Positions 13,206 to 22,183 are shown, counted from the first letter of the stretch. The stretch is 22,878 nucleotides of DNA from Deltaproteobacteria bacterium (GCA_024644775.1 JAHEHB010000028.1:1-22878); one strand, 5' to 3'. The notes: a model not told the origin generated them from the sequence alone. Numbers and translations: made by a program.

Positions 13206-15266
13206 TTATATGGCACACGCTGATATGATCTTCCTTGCTGTCTTCTGCAGTGCCATCGCGAAGTGATCTTGATTTTTCAATGCGTTTTCAATTTCTGTGA
13301 GCGTGTCATAATAAACATTCCAGCCCATGCGTTCCCTGTCGTATTGGCGCTTTAACATCCCATCTTCGTCTTCAACAAAGTCCAACGCTGTCTTCAAGCG
13401 CTTTGCCCCATCCATAACAAATTCAATGCCATCATTGTCTTTGCCCGATGCAAATAGAGACGCGGCCTTTAACGCGAATCGAAGGTAAACAACGGTTACC
13501 GGAATTTTCGATATGAAGCAACCGGTAAACGGATTCAGGATATTCTTGATAGTTGAGAGATCGCGTGCCAGCGATTTTGCATACGCGGAAAAATAGAGGA
13601 TTCGGACATAATCCCCAACCATTTTTCCGATGGAAGCAGATTGAATGGCTTCTTGGGCAAACGCTTCCTTGTCATGGCGCATGATCAGTCCATCTTTGTG
13701 CACATATGTCAGTCGTTTTCCAGGCCGCGAAAGCACCGAAAGAATGTAGGCTTGATCCTCCGCCCGTCCGATGAAGCTTGGCGTAAACGGTCGGTATTGA
13801 AACAGGCGGTTTACCAGTATACCGTTTGTTCCCCCGGTAATATGAATCCTCTGGATACAATTTTTATTTCCATCTAGAAAATCCGGTTGATATCGCGTCA
13901 TCATTTCGGCTTTTGTAGAGAGTGCCTGGGGCAACTGGCTGAAGAAAATATATTCATCCGGAGCGAGCGGTCGTCTTGGAAATCGGACATCAGGGGTAAA
14001 CAACGAGGTGTCGATGTCCCTTTCGTTGACCAGTGAACCGGCGATCATTCCAAGGTCCATGAATTGTCCGGAAGCATCTTTGCCAAAAGCGCCCCAAAGC
14101 GGCGATTGAAAATGTTCAAATGCTGACGCACCGGTCTGATCCACAAGCGCCTCTTGAGGAAACACCTGATCCAGATCGATCTTAAACGTAGCCTTTATAT
14201 CCGCATCGATGAGAACGTTCCAGAAAGCTGCGATGGCTTTTAGAAAACTGTAGTGCCTGCCATACTCCCCGTCGACCCCGAATACCCTTAGATGCTCCTC
14301 AGGGTGCTCGAATTCCAGATAACGCTCGGCAGCAGGGACAAGAATGTTGCGAATAATATCATGAGTATCTGATTCTGAAAATGCGTAAACCTCCAGATCG
14401 CCAAATCCGCCCGCCTGGGCGATGGTCTCTTTGAGATACTGTTTGGCAACGGAATGAAGTCCTTTATGGGTAACCGAAACAGACAACACGCACCGAAGCC
14501 GCGAGCTTTCTTTTGCATTGTTACGAGAACGTTCGAAAATGAATGCTTCTTCAAGCCCCTTGAGTCCGTACAGGACTTCGTTATTTTCCGGTTTAACCCC
14601 GATTTGGATTGGATGGTCGAACCAGTAGTCCTGTTCTTTTCGCATTTCGTGATCGATTTTGTTTTTTAGGTCATTGCTCAGCGGAAGTGTTTCCAAAGAT
14701 TTTGAAACGGTCGGGAGTGTTAAGAGGACATTTGATGTAAACAGCAGTTGCTGTGATGGATTGAATATGGGATCCGGATTCAATCGTGTGATAGAGATCG
14801 TTCTTTTTTTCCTTAAGGCTTCACTGAGTTCCTGTGGTTTTTTTCGTAAACCCACCGCCTCGGGAAAAAATACGGACCAGATTTTTTCGATGGTTTCTTC
14901 TGCGTTCCTCAGATTGCCTGGGCTGGAAACCCATGTATGCAAATCGGTCAGGGATTTGGCGAAGTCGGGATCATGTCGGCAAGCCGATTCAATTTCCTCC
15001 CGGATTTTTTTGATTCCCGTAATATAAAAGTCGATCACTTCTTTCCATTCCGACACTTTTTTCATACGGTCAAGAAACACTTTGGCCGGGTTATACCGCT
15101 TATGCTGGTTTCCGGTAAGCGCGATGAGAAACGCAGCGTTGGCACATTTTGCGAAATTACCGCTGCCCTCATCAAATTGTTGCGCAGGGTCAAAAATGGA
15201 AAATGCATCATGAGCCTCATTCGGTTGGAATAATGGATACAGTATCGATTGGAGTGTTTCGAGCAT
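13206..15266 (-). CDS. Large uncharacterised protein with glycosyltransferase-A-like core
   Basis: A 686-residue soluble protein that I do not recognise as a named family. The middle and C-terminal half carry landmarks of GT-A glycosyltransferases: SFLKAIAAFWNVLIDADIKA (340-359) followed by FKIDLDQVFPQEAL (361-374) with a DxD-type D364-L-D366 for metal and nucleotide-sugar binding; LWGAFG (390-395); ITGGTNGILVNRLFQY (476-491); and GRAEDQAYILSVL (500-512), an ED acceptor/base-like motif, with a histidine (H531) in the usual C-terminal position. The first 200 and last 140 residues are mostly helical-looking and unassigned. There are no membrane segments or signal peptide. No good Shine-Dalgarno precedes the ATG, so the start is less certain. 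It heads a unit with an oxidoreductase and an M20 hydrolase. A glycosyltransferase role is inference. Confidence 0.65.
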   Translation of the reverse strand: MLETLQSILYPLFQPNEAHDAFSIFDPAQQFDEGSGNFAKCANAAFLIALTGNQHKRYNPAKVFLDRMKKVSEWKEVIDFYITGIKKIREEIESACRHDPDFAKSLTDLHTWVSSPGNLRNAEETIEKIWSVFFPEAVGLRKKPQELSEALRKKRTISITRLNPDPIFNPSQQLLFTSNVLLTLPTVSKSLETLPLSNDLKNKIDHEMRKEQDYWFDHPIQIGVKPENNEVLYGLKGLEEAFIFERSRNNAKESSRLRCVLSVSVTHKGLHSVAKQYLKETIAQAGGFGDLEVYAFSESDTHDIIRNILVPAAERYLEFEHPEEHLRVFGVDGEYGRHYSFLKAIAAFWNVLIDADIKATFKIDLDQVFPQEALVDQTGASAFEHFQSPLWGAFGKDASGQFMDLGMIAGSLVNERDIDTSLFTPDVRFPRRPLAPDEYIFFSQLPQALSTKAEMMTRYQPDFLDGNKNCIQRIHITGGTNGILVNRLFQYRPFTPSFIGRAEDQAYILSVLSRPGKRLTYVHKDGLIMRHDKEAFAQEAIQSASIGKMVGDYVRILYFSAYAKSLARDLSTIKNILNPFTGCFISKIPVTVVYLRFALKAASLFASGKDNDGIEFVMDGAKRLKTALDFVEDEDGMLKRQYDRERMGWNVYYDTLTEIENALKNQDHFAMALQKTARKIISACAI

Positions 15267-15455
15267 GTTTATTCTATTATTGAAAACCTGTTCCTCAGGG
15301 CCAGGTCAGAGATACTTGGCTCTGCCGGATTCAGTTGTGAGTGAGCTAAAGTGAACTAAAGTGCCTAAAGTGATCCGCCAAGGCGGACTGTCTATTTGGA
15401 ATAAAATGGGATTCCTCAAAATAGTTTTTTCATGTTTCTACTTCAGAATCAATGC

Positions 15456-15576
15456 CATTAACGTAACATCAACTCCTTGTGGGAGTGGCTTCCAGCCACG
15501 AAGAGAACTCGGTCTGGAGTCTTAATCGCGGCTGGAAGCCGCTCCCACAGGAATATAACCATTTGTTAAGTTAATG
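15456..15576. repeat. Long imperfect inverted repeat, REP/MITE-like
   Basis: Two nested pairs of arms. The outer pair CATTAACGTAACA (15456-15468) and TGTTAAGTTAATG (15564-15576) differs at one position. The inner pair (15474-15501 and 15526-15552) shares the core TGTGGGAG-GGCTTCCAGCC with two mismatches and one indel over about 27 bases. The mismatches T/C and A/G still allow G-U pairing in one strand's RNA. Weaker pairing continues outward to roughly 15440-15595. The core resembles the GTGGGAGCGGCTTCCAGCC-type palindromes scattered in many proteobacterial genomes. Confidence 0.55.
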
Positions 15577-15730
15577 ACTTTGACTTAAGAACTTTGCATA
15601 AAAACAGATGCTTACAATTACCCCCTGTGTCAAGTATGTCCAAAGCCCAGCCCGAAGGGGAGGGGAGGCATAGCGCCTGAACGGGTGAGGCCGGGTGCTG
15701 TCCTCTGCCCTCCGTCTTCTGTCCTCTGTA

Positions 15731-15768
15731 AAAAAATAGACCCGACTCTTGAGTCGGGTCTATTTTTT
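15731..15768 (-). terminator. Strong Rho-independent terminator of the peptide-transport operon
   Basis: A perfect inverted repeat with 18-base arms (15731-15748 and 15751-15768) around TT. The core stem TAGACCCGACTC/GAGTCGGGTCTA is flanked by A6 and T6, so it works in either direction; on the minus strand it begins four bases after the TGA stop of the binding-protein gene. It cleanly separates this operon from the downstream genes. Confidence 0.93.
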
Positions 15769-15772
15769 GTGG

Positions 15773-17332
15773 TCACTCAATGGTGACTTTGTGGAGCGGC
15801 ACCCAATGTGAATCGTGAATGAAGATATTCTTTACGTTGCTTCTGGCAACGATAGCTGCTACCGGGTGGGCCACAAATATATCCGGGGAAGCTTTGTAGA
15901 TTTCCATGGCCGCTTTCTGGTAGAGGGCATCCCGGTCTTTTTGCTCATAGGAGGATCTGGCGTCTTCCAGAAGCTTGTCGATGGTCGGATCTTTGATCCG
16001 TGCAAGGTTTAAAGAATTCTCTTTCCGCGCGTACCGGCTGTGGAATAGCGCATAGAGGATTCCATCCGGATCCAACGTACCTGAAATCCACCCGGCCATG
16101 GTCATCTGGTAATGTCCCTTACCGCGCAAATCCCTAAAGGCTTTCCAGCGCATCATCTTTATCTCGACCTTTATACCGACTTTTTCCAGATCGGACTTTA
16201 CCAAAGCCACCATATCCCGTGGGGCGGGACAGTAGGGACGCGGATTCGTCCATGAGATGAGATCGGTTTTAAACCCATCCGGATACCCGGCCTCAGCAAG
16301 CAGTTTTTTTGCTTTTTCAGGGTCATACTCCATCTGAGGTACGTTGGGGTTATGGCCCCACCAGGAGGGTGGAATGGTCTGTTTCGCCGCCTCACCGTAG
16401 CCATAAAAGACGGTTTTGAACAGCCGTTCTTTGTTGATGGCGTGGTTGACCGCCTGTCGCACCTTGAGGTTGTTGAACGGTTCCTTTTCAACGTTCATGG
16501 CGAGATAACTGATACCCAGGGTCGTGGTCCGATAGAGCTTTAGGTCTTTGGATTTCTCGATTTCCTGAAAATGCGGATACGGAATACCGTAGGCAAAGTG
16601 AATCTCGCCTTTTTTGAGTGCCAATAATCGCACCTCATTGTCCGGAATGATTTTAACGATCAGTCGGTCAACCTCCGGCGGTCCGTCCCAGTAGTCTTTG
16701 TTGGCTTCGTATTCGATATAGTCGTCGTTGACCCATTTAACGAATTTAAAGTAACCGGTGCCCACCGGGTTCATTCGGAAGCCGTCTTTGTCCTTTTCGA
16801 CGGCCGTTGGGCTGACAATGTAGCCGATATAAAACGCCAGATTCACCAGCAGCGCCGGTGCCGGTTTCGTTAAATGGATGTTAACGGTATAGTCGTCAAC
16901 CTTTTCGGTAAGTTTGATGTCGCCGAATTTTGCGGTCCAGCGAGAAAAAAGTTTATTGTAATAAGGGTTACTTTTATCGCGCTGGCGTTCAAAGGAGAAA
17001 ACCACGGCATCCGCGTTAAAGGGGGTGCCGTCATGAAACTTCACGCCCTTTCTCAATTTGAACGTCCATGTCAGACCATCTTCGGATACCTCCCATGATT
17101 CGGCCAGGGCAGGCACAATTTTATGGGAGTTGCCTTCAAATCGAACCAGTCCATCAAAGGACCAATCCGCGCATTTGATTGCTTCAAAAGACGTCGCTTC
17201 GGCAGGATCCAATGAGTTGGCATCCGTACCGCGCCCCACGATCAGCGTGCCACCCGCCGCCACCGACTGTCCCACGCCAAATACTATGATAAAAAACAGC
17301 ACAAAAATCGAATGTCTTAATTTAGAATTCAT
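15773..17332 (-). CDS. Peptide ABC transporter substrate-binding protein (SBP family 5)
   Basis: A 519-residue periplasmic binding protein of the DppA/OppA/NikA class. The N-terminus is a Sec signal peptide: basic MNSKLRH, a hydrophobic core to about 20, and cleavage near SVAA. The mature start GGTLIVGRG and the early stretch ESWEVSEDGLTWTFKLRKGV are classic for family 5. I chose the ATG at 17332 over the in-frame ATG at 17365 because GGAGGTG stands seven bases before it and the signal peptide begins there; the longer form would add 11 residues before the basic region. It is the last gene of the operon, 47 bases after the M28 peptidase, and ends against a strong terminator. Ligands of the family are di- and oligopeptides, but also other small molecules; the specificity here is unknown. 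Confidence 0.93.
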   Translation of the reverse strand: MNSKLRHSIFVLFFIIVFGVGQSVAAGGTLIVGRGTDANSLDPAEATSFEAIKCADWSFDGLVRFEGNSHKIVPALAESWEVSEDGLTWTFKLRKGVKFHDGTPFNADAVVFSFERQRDKSNPYYNKLFSRWTAKFGDIKLTEKVDDYTVNIHLTKPAPALLVNLAFYIGYIVSPTAVEKDKDGFRMNPVGTGYFKFVKWVNDDYIEYEANKDYWDGPPEVDRLIVKIIPDNEVRLLALKKGEIHFAYGIPYPHFQEIEKSKDLKLYRTTTLGISYLAMNVEKEPFNNLKVRQAVNHAINKERLFKTVFYGYGEAAKQTIPPSWWGHNPNVPQMEYDPEKAKKLLAEAGYPDGFKTDLISWTNPRPYCPAPRDMVALVKSDLEKVGIKVEIKMMRWKAFRDLRGKGHYQMTMAGWISGTLDPDGILYALFHSRYARKENSLNLARIKDPTIDKLLEDARSSYEQKDRDALYQKAAMEIYKASPDIFVAHPVAAIVARSNVKNIFIHDSHWVPLHKVTIE

Positions 17333-17379
17333 ACATACACCTCCTGGATTAATAATTAACGTCATTGTTCATAGTCTGT

Positions 17380-19155
17380 TTAAACACAATGATCGATCAG
17401 TCGTATGGCCTCCAACATATGAAAATTGATTTTATTAATGGCTCTTAACATTCCGGTTTTTAAAAACTTAAAATCGTCAGAATTCGGGTCAATGGTTTTT
17501 AATAGAAGGGACGGCGTCAAGTCCGGTATGAAACGTGTCCCCAGGGCCGGTTGCTGGTGAAACGGCGACACGGATGTGTATAGCGTTGGGTTTAGAGTCC
17601 TCGCCAAACGCAAATACAGCCGATTCACGTTTTCCGCTTCCGTACTATTTAAGCTTTCCGCTCCCGAGTGAAGGGCTTCCGATTTTTCTTTCAGCACCTT
17701 GGCCCCATCGATGAGCCTGTCGACGGGTAAATACGTGCCTGCCTCGTCTTGATATTCTGATAGCGCGTCCAAATAATCCTGGGCAACCACCGCAAAATCG
17801 AATGGCAACACGTTGGCTGTGGCAAGCCTCAGGATAATAGACGCATACAGCTGTGTATCTTGGGAGAGAACATTCACATCCGTTTTATCGGCCGTATCGT
17901 CGATGGAGTGCCACCACCAAGCCCCACCCGATCCGCCAACCTCTTTGCGCCGATCCGGATGATCCGGAGGGAGCATGCTGTAGACACCCAGGGAGGTTAA
18001 GCCGATTCCCCAAAAGGACTGATCGGCCGCTCGACTGGGACGGGTAGAGTTTATGTGACGACCCGCCCGGCGACCAAGGGCCAACTGGGCATCCGAGCTG
18101 GTTACGGTTGACCATTCAGTCAGCTCGGCAACACAGGCTTCGTTAAACTCGGAGACTTCTCCCATCTGGTGACGGGGCACATAAACGGCCGCACCTTTCA
18201 CCCCAGGGGAATCGATGTTAAAATAAACAATACCGTTGTCATATAGATCTTGCCAGAAGGTATCGGCGTACCAGGTTGAGCCCGAGTATCGACCGTTGGA
18301 ATGACCCGGCCACCAGGCAATTCGGACACCATATTTCAAAGATCCTTCAAATTTTTTGAGAATTCTTGCCAATTCCAACAAGCAACTGTTTCCGGTGACA
18401 TTGTCTGTGCCGCCGTCAAACCAGGAACAATAGTGCCCGCCCACCAGCAGAAATTCGGGTTGCTTGCCTTTGATCTCAACTTCCGGCAGTCGGATGGTCG
18501 TCCATCCTTCACGGTTTACGGTTTTGACCGTCCCTTTAAGGGTTGCGGTTTGTGCCATTTCACGCAGCGGAGCGCCGTCGTCACCGCTGATAGAAACCAC
18601 CGGAATGCGTGGAATGCTATCTTTTTCTTCCAACGAGGGCGTGCCCCAAACCGGCGTTACAATCATTTTGTGACGCATATGCCCTTCAGACATGGCAACC
18701 ATGGCCGCCGCCCCGTGCTTGACTGCAGTGACGGCCCGCTCCGGGCTCGGCAGTTTATCCACTAGAACGATCTTGCCGGCAACGTTTTTGCCCGCATATT
18801 CAGCCTCGGTGCCACTGCCCACATGAACGACCTCTGCGCTCAATCCCTGTTCGGGCGTGCTGACACCAAATGATACGCCAACACCTTCGACATCGATTTT
18901 TTTTGGGAAATAAGCGGAGAAGCCGGCGCTGATCGGATGGGAGATGTAAGACTCAAACTCGTGAACGGTTGCCTCAAGGCCGGCGTCGGCGAGTTGATCC
19001 ACAAAATACTGACAGGCCTTGGCTTCTTCTTCCGTGCCCGCCAATTTCTCACCCAAGGAACAAAGGTAGTCGATATGCGCTTCGAGGTTTTCAGGGGATA
19101 CGTCGTCCCGTGCTTTGTTTTCCAGTTCCAATATTTCTTCAGGTAATTTGGGCAT
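17380..19155 (-). CDS. M28 family aminopeptidase-like protein with PA domain insert
   Basis: A 591-residue protein without signal peptide, so likely cytoplasmic. Residues about 100-210 resemble a PA (protease-associated) domain, and about 225-450 the M28 zinc-peptidase fold: H241 (GGHYCSW), D251 (GGTDNVTG), D315 (FNIDSPG) and H416 (WWWHSIDD) fit four of the metal ligands. The usual EE-GL-GS segment, which supplies the catalytic and a metal-binding glutamate, reads WWPGHSNGRYSGS (281-293), so both glutamates are absent. I believe this variant recurs in an M28 subgroup, which would make it a subfamily trait rather than decay. The C-terminal 140 residues are helical and unassigned. AGAAGGAGG precedes the ATG. 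Its place inside a peptide-import operon suggests processing of the imported compound. Confidence 0.85.
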   Translation of the reverse strand: MPKLPEEILELENKARDDVSPENLEAHIDYLCSLGEKLAGTEEEAKACQYFVDQLADAGLEATVHEFESYISHPISAGFSAYFPKKIDVEGVGVSFGVSTPEQGLSAEVVHVGSGTEAEYAGKNVAGKIVLVDKLPSPERAVTAVKHGAAAMVAMSEGHMRHKMIVTPVWGTPSLEEKDSIPRIPVVSISGDDGAPLREMAQTATLKGTVKTVNREGWTTIRLPEVEIKGKQPEFLLVGGHYCSWFDGGTDNVTGNSCLLELARILKKFEGSLKYGVRIAWWPGHSNGRYSGSTWYADTFWQDLYDNGIVYFNIDSPGVKGAAVYVPRHQMGEVSEFNEACVAELTEWSTVTSSDAQLALGRRAGRHINSTRPSRAADQSFWGIGLTSLGVYSMLPPDHPDRRKEVGGSGGAWWWHSIDDTADKTDVNVLSQDTQLYASIILRLATANVLPFDFAVVAQDYLDALSEYQDEAGTYLPVDRLIDGAKVLKEKSEALHSGAESLNSTEAENVNRLYLRLARTLNPTLYTSVSPFHQQPALGTRFIPDLTPSLLLKTIDPNSDDFKFLKTGMLRAINKINFHMLEAIRLIDHCV

Positions 19156-19199
19156 TTTTCCTCCTTCTAAAAAATAAATTCCTACGATACATCAACCTA

Positions 19200-20225
19200 T
19201 TACAGACTAACCCTTGGATCAAGGTAGCTGTAAAGCAAATCGACGATTAGGTTAACCATAACGATAATGAACGCATAGATAAAAACAGCCCCTTGGACAA
19301 CCGGGTAATCCCGATCATAGATCGCTTCCACCACATGTCGACCCAATCCCGGCCAGGAGAACACGGTTTCAGTCACGATGGATCCGCCAAGGTAGACGCC
19401 GATTTGAAGACCGATCACCGTTGCCACCGGAATGAGGGCGTTGCGAAACGCGTGCTTCCGGAGTGCTTGGAAAAAACTCAGCCCCCTGGCGAGTCCTGCT
19501 TTAATATAATCTTCATTGATCACATCCAGCATGCTGGCCCTCGTGGTTCTTGCAGTTAGCGCGGCCGGCACCACGCCAAGCGTTAGGGCCGGTAAAATGA
19601 GATGGGCCAGAAGATCTTTTAACGCTCCGAAATTGCCGGTAATAATAGCATCGACAAAAGCAAACCCCGTAATCGATTTGATACGTGTAGCATGGGAAAG
19701 CATGCCACTTATCGGTAGCCAATCGAATTCCACACTAAACGCAATGATCAACAAAAGCCCCATCCAGAAAACCGGCATGGATATACCGACTAAAGCGGAA
19801 ATCATGGCAACATTGTCGAAAAAAGAATTTTGTTTCACAGCCGAGATAGTACCGGCCACGATACCGAATACCGATCCCAGCAACACCGCAACAACCGCCA
19901 GTTCAACCGTGGCCTTCAGCTTCTCTAAGACTTGCGGCAACACCGGCCGGCCGGTATGAATACTGGTTCCAAACTCCCCTTGTGCAATGCGCCCGATCCA
20001 TTTTGCATACTGAATCATCATCGGTTTATCTAAACCCAGTTCCTTTTTGAGTGCTTCATATTGTTCAGGTGTGGACTCCTCCTCCCCGAGTAATGTGAGG
20101 ACGGGGTCTCCGGGTATGGCTCGTAAAAAGGAAAAAATAAGAAATGACAATACCAATAGAACAAACACACTGTTTATCAGGCGTTTTATAACATATGAAA
20201 TCACATGTGCTTTACTCGTCGGCAT
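19200..20225 (-). CDS. dppB: Peptide ABC transporter permease, DppB type
   Basis: A 341-residue inner-membrane permease. The first membrane segment is at about 12-30, followed by FLRAIPGDPVLTLLGEE (33-49), a hallmark of DppB/OppB proteins. About five further segments follow. The EAA loop is in the stretch INEDYIKAGLARGLSFFQAL (235-254), the contact to the ATPases. The C-terminus (DLLYSYLDPRVSL) is also typical. The start lacks a strong Shine-Dalgarno (GGAAAG at 8-13 bases) but no other start fits the N-terminus. It pairs with the DppC-like permease encoded at the window edge; unusually, the two permease genes are separated by both ATPase genes. Assignment to dpp rather than opp is by family only. 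Confidence 0.92.
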   Translation of the reverse strand: MPTSKAHVISYVIKRLINSVFVLLVLSFLIFSFLRAIPGDPVLTLLGEEESTPEQYEALKKELGLDKPMMIQYAKWIGRIAQGEFGTSIHTGRPVLPQVLEKLKATVELAVVAVLLGSVFGIVAGTISAVKQNSFFDNVAMISALVGISMPVFWMGLLLIIAFSVEFDWLPISGMLSHATRIKSITGFAFVDAIITGNFGALKDLLAHLILPALTLGVVPAALTARTTRASMLDVINEDYIKAGLARGLSFFQALRKHAFRNALIPVATVIGLQIGVYLGGSIVTETVFSWPGLGRHVVEAIYDRDYPVVQGAVFIYAFIIVMVNLIVDLLYSYLDPRVSL

Positions 20226-20237
20226 CGCAATGCTTTC

Positions 20238-21209
20238 CTAATTATAAAGGTGACAGCTCACGAGACGTCCATTGACAGCGGTCTCTGAAGGGGTCGTTCT
20301 CTCGCATATTTCACCCATCTTTTCCGGACACCGGGGATGAAAGCGACATCCCGGTGGCGGTTCTATATTTGATGGAATTTCTCCTTCTAAATACCGGCGC
20401 TTCCGATTCGGATTCGGAACCGGTTGGGGCGTTGATTCGATCAGAGCCCGCGAGTAAGGGTGAAGCGGATCGTCAAAGAGCGTTTTGGTGTCTGCGAGTT
20501 CAACAATCTGGCCCAAATACATGATCGCCAAGCGGTCGCTTAGGAACCGAAGCAAGTTCAAATCATGGGTAATGAACAGACAGCTTAAGTTAAGTTCTCT
20601 TTGTAGATTTTTGATCAGATTCACAATGACCGCTTGGACCGATACATCCAAAGCCGAGGTCGGCTCATCCAGTACCAGGAAATCCGGACTCAAGATAAGC
20701 GCCCGGGCAATAGCAATTCGTTGTCTTTGACCACCCGAAAACTCATGGGGGTAACGATAGTAATGATCCTTTGCCAATCCAACCCGCTCAAGCATGTTCA
20801 TCACACGTTTGCGTCGTTGCGAATGGGACATATCGGTATGGACGACCAATGGATCCGATATAATTGAAGATACATTTCTTCGGGGATTGAGTGACGTATA
20901 GGGATCCTGAAAAACCATCTGTATTTTTGGTCGAAGCTTACGCAGCTCCGATGCGGTCAGCAAACCGATGTCTTTTTCATGAAATACTATTTTCCCGGAA
21001 GTGGCACGAATTAACCCCAACATCATTCGACCCACGGTACTCTTACCGCAGCCGGATTCACCGGCAAGTCCAAACATTTCATTGGGCAAGATGTGGAAAC
21101 TGACGCCATCCACTGCCCTCACCGTCTGATTTGAAGACAATGACAGAAACCCCGCTTCTTTTATCGGAAAGTGTTTTTTTAGATCGGAGATCCTTACAAC
21201 TGTATCCAT
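20238..21209 (-). CDS. dppF: Peptide ABC transporter ATPase, DppF/OppF type
   Basis: A 323-residue cytoplasmic ATPase that powers the dpp-like importer. It has Walker A GESGCGKST (50-58), signature FSGGQRQR (157-164), Walker B LVLDEP (178-183) and H-loop FITHDL (212-217). The C-terminal oligopeptide-transport extension has the cysteine-containing GCRFHPRCP (287-295). The insert KKHFPIKEAGFLS at 11-23 is typical of the F-type ATPase. It starts 17 bases after the stop of the dppD-like gene and ends 12 bases before the dppB-like start, so it is mid-operon. Complete, with no missing key residue. Confidence 0.94.
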   Translation of the reverse strand: MDTVVRISDLKKHFPIKEAGFLSLSSNQTVRAVDGVSFHILPNEMFGLAGESGCGKSTVGRMMLGLIRATSGKIVFHEKDIGLLTASELRKLRPKIQMVFQDPYTSLNPRRNVSSIISDPLVVHTDMSHSQRRKRVMNMLERVGLAKDHYYRYPHEFSGGQRQRIAIARALILSPDFLVLDEPTSALDVSVQAVIVNLIKNLQRELNLSCLFITHDLNLLRFLSDRLAIMYLGQIVELADTKTLFDDPLHPYSRALIESTPQPVPNPNRKRRYLEGEIPSNIEPPPGCRFHPRCPEKMGEICERTTPSETAVNGRLVSCHLYN

Positions 21210-21226
21210 CTCTTTGCCTATTTATC

Positions 21227-22183
21227 TCAATCTGCATGGTAACATGCGACCCAATGCCTTTCTCCCAGCTCGGTCATCGGTGGTTTATCCTGGGTGCAAA
21301 TACCTTTTCGCATATCACACCGATTTGAAAACCGGCAACCCGGCGGAGGATAAATGAGATCGGGTACCATTCCTGGAATCGAGTCCAAAGTATCTCTGTC
21401 CATGCTCGGTAAAGCCTGCAGAAGCTTAACCGTATACGGGTGGGCCGGATGGTTGAATACCGTTTTTATGGGTCCGTATTCGACAATGCATCCTGCATAC
21501 ATAACCGCAATACGATCGCAATTTTCTGCAGCCACGCCCAGGTCGTGGGTGATCAACAATAGGGAGGATCCGTATTCTTTATGGAGTCCATCCAGTAGTC
21601 TCAGGATTTGAGACTGAACCGATACATCCAATGCGGAAGTGGGTTCATCGGCGATTACCAGCTGGGGGCTGCCGCATACTGCCATTGCGATCATGACCCG
21701 CTGCGCCATCCCTCCGCTTAATTCAAAGGAATAGCTTTTCATGAGCCGATGCGTATCGGCTAAGCCGACTTTTTGCAGCAGTTTTATTGCCTTTTCTTTG
21801 GATCCTCTACCGGAAATTCCCTGGGCAATCTGGACTGCTTCCATCAACTGATCCCCAACGGTGGCGGTAGGATCCAGTGCCTTTTTGGGTTCTTGAAAGA
21901 TAAAGGAGATTTTTCGGCCACGAATTGCGCGCAATTCCGCCTCCGCCAGGGTTAAAATATCTGTACCGTCCAATTCTATTTTTCCGCGTTCGATACGGCC
22001 CGGTGAGTCGATGAGGCGAATGATCGATCGGGCGGTGACACTCTTCCCGCATCCGGTTTCACCCACCAGCCCCAAAGATTCTCGTCGATGGATGGTCAAG
22101 TCGATACCGTCCAGTGCTTTCACAACACCCCGGTAGGTATAGAAATGGACAGCCAGGTTTTTGATTTTGAGCAAGGTTTCCAT
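21227..22183 (-). CDS. dppD: Peptide ABC transporter ATPase, DppD/OppD type
   Basis: A 318-residue cytoplasmic ATPase, partner of the DppF-like protein. It has Walker A GETGCGKSVT (41-50), Q-loop FIFQEP (94-99), signature LSGGMAQR (155-162, the D-type form with GGMAQR), Walker B VIADEP (176-181), and the C-terminal GCRFSNRCDMRKGICTQD with conserved cysteines. The ATG shares one base with the stop of the permease gene before it (TAATG), a sign of translational coupling. The gene is complete. Confidence 0.94.
   Translation of the reverse strand: METLLKIKNLAVHFYTYRGVVKALDGIDLTIHRRESLGLVGETGCGKSVTARSIIRLIDSPGRIERGKIELDGTDILTLAEAELRAIRGRKISFIFQEPKKALDPTATVGDQLMEAVQIAQGISGRGSKEKAIKLLQKVGLADTHRLMKSYSFELSGGMAQRVMIAMAVCGSPQLVIADEPTSALDVSVQSQILRLLDGLHKEYGSSLLLITHDLGVAAENCDRIAVMYAGCIVEYGPIKTVFNHPAHPYTVKLLQALPSMDRDTLDSIPGMVPDLIYPPPGCRFSNRCDMRKGICTQDKPPMTELGERHWVACYHAD

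Larger units (their letters stand above)
15267..15772. other. Gene-free spacer with repeats and a terminator
   Basis: A 506-bp spacer between the peptide-transport operon and the glycosyltransferase-like gene. From low to high coordinates it holds three copies of CTAAAGTG with 9-10-base period (15346-15373), the palindrome TCCGCC AA GGCGGA (15374-15387), a long imperfect inverted repeat (15456-15576), a low-complexity stretch of TGTCCTCTG-like words (about 15699-15729) and the operon terminator (15731-15768). A promoter for the gene at 15266 is expected near 15270-15400 but could not be identified. Confidence 0.55.

Noticed and set aside
15346..15373. Three CTAAAGTG repeats as a possible regulator-binding iteron
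   Set aside because: Only three short units with uneven 9-10-base period, and the same kind of word repetition is seen in the other spacers; no support for an origin or operator.
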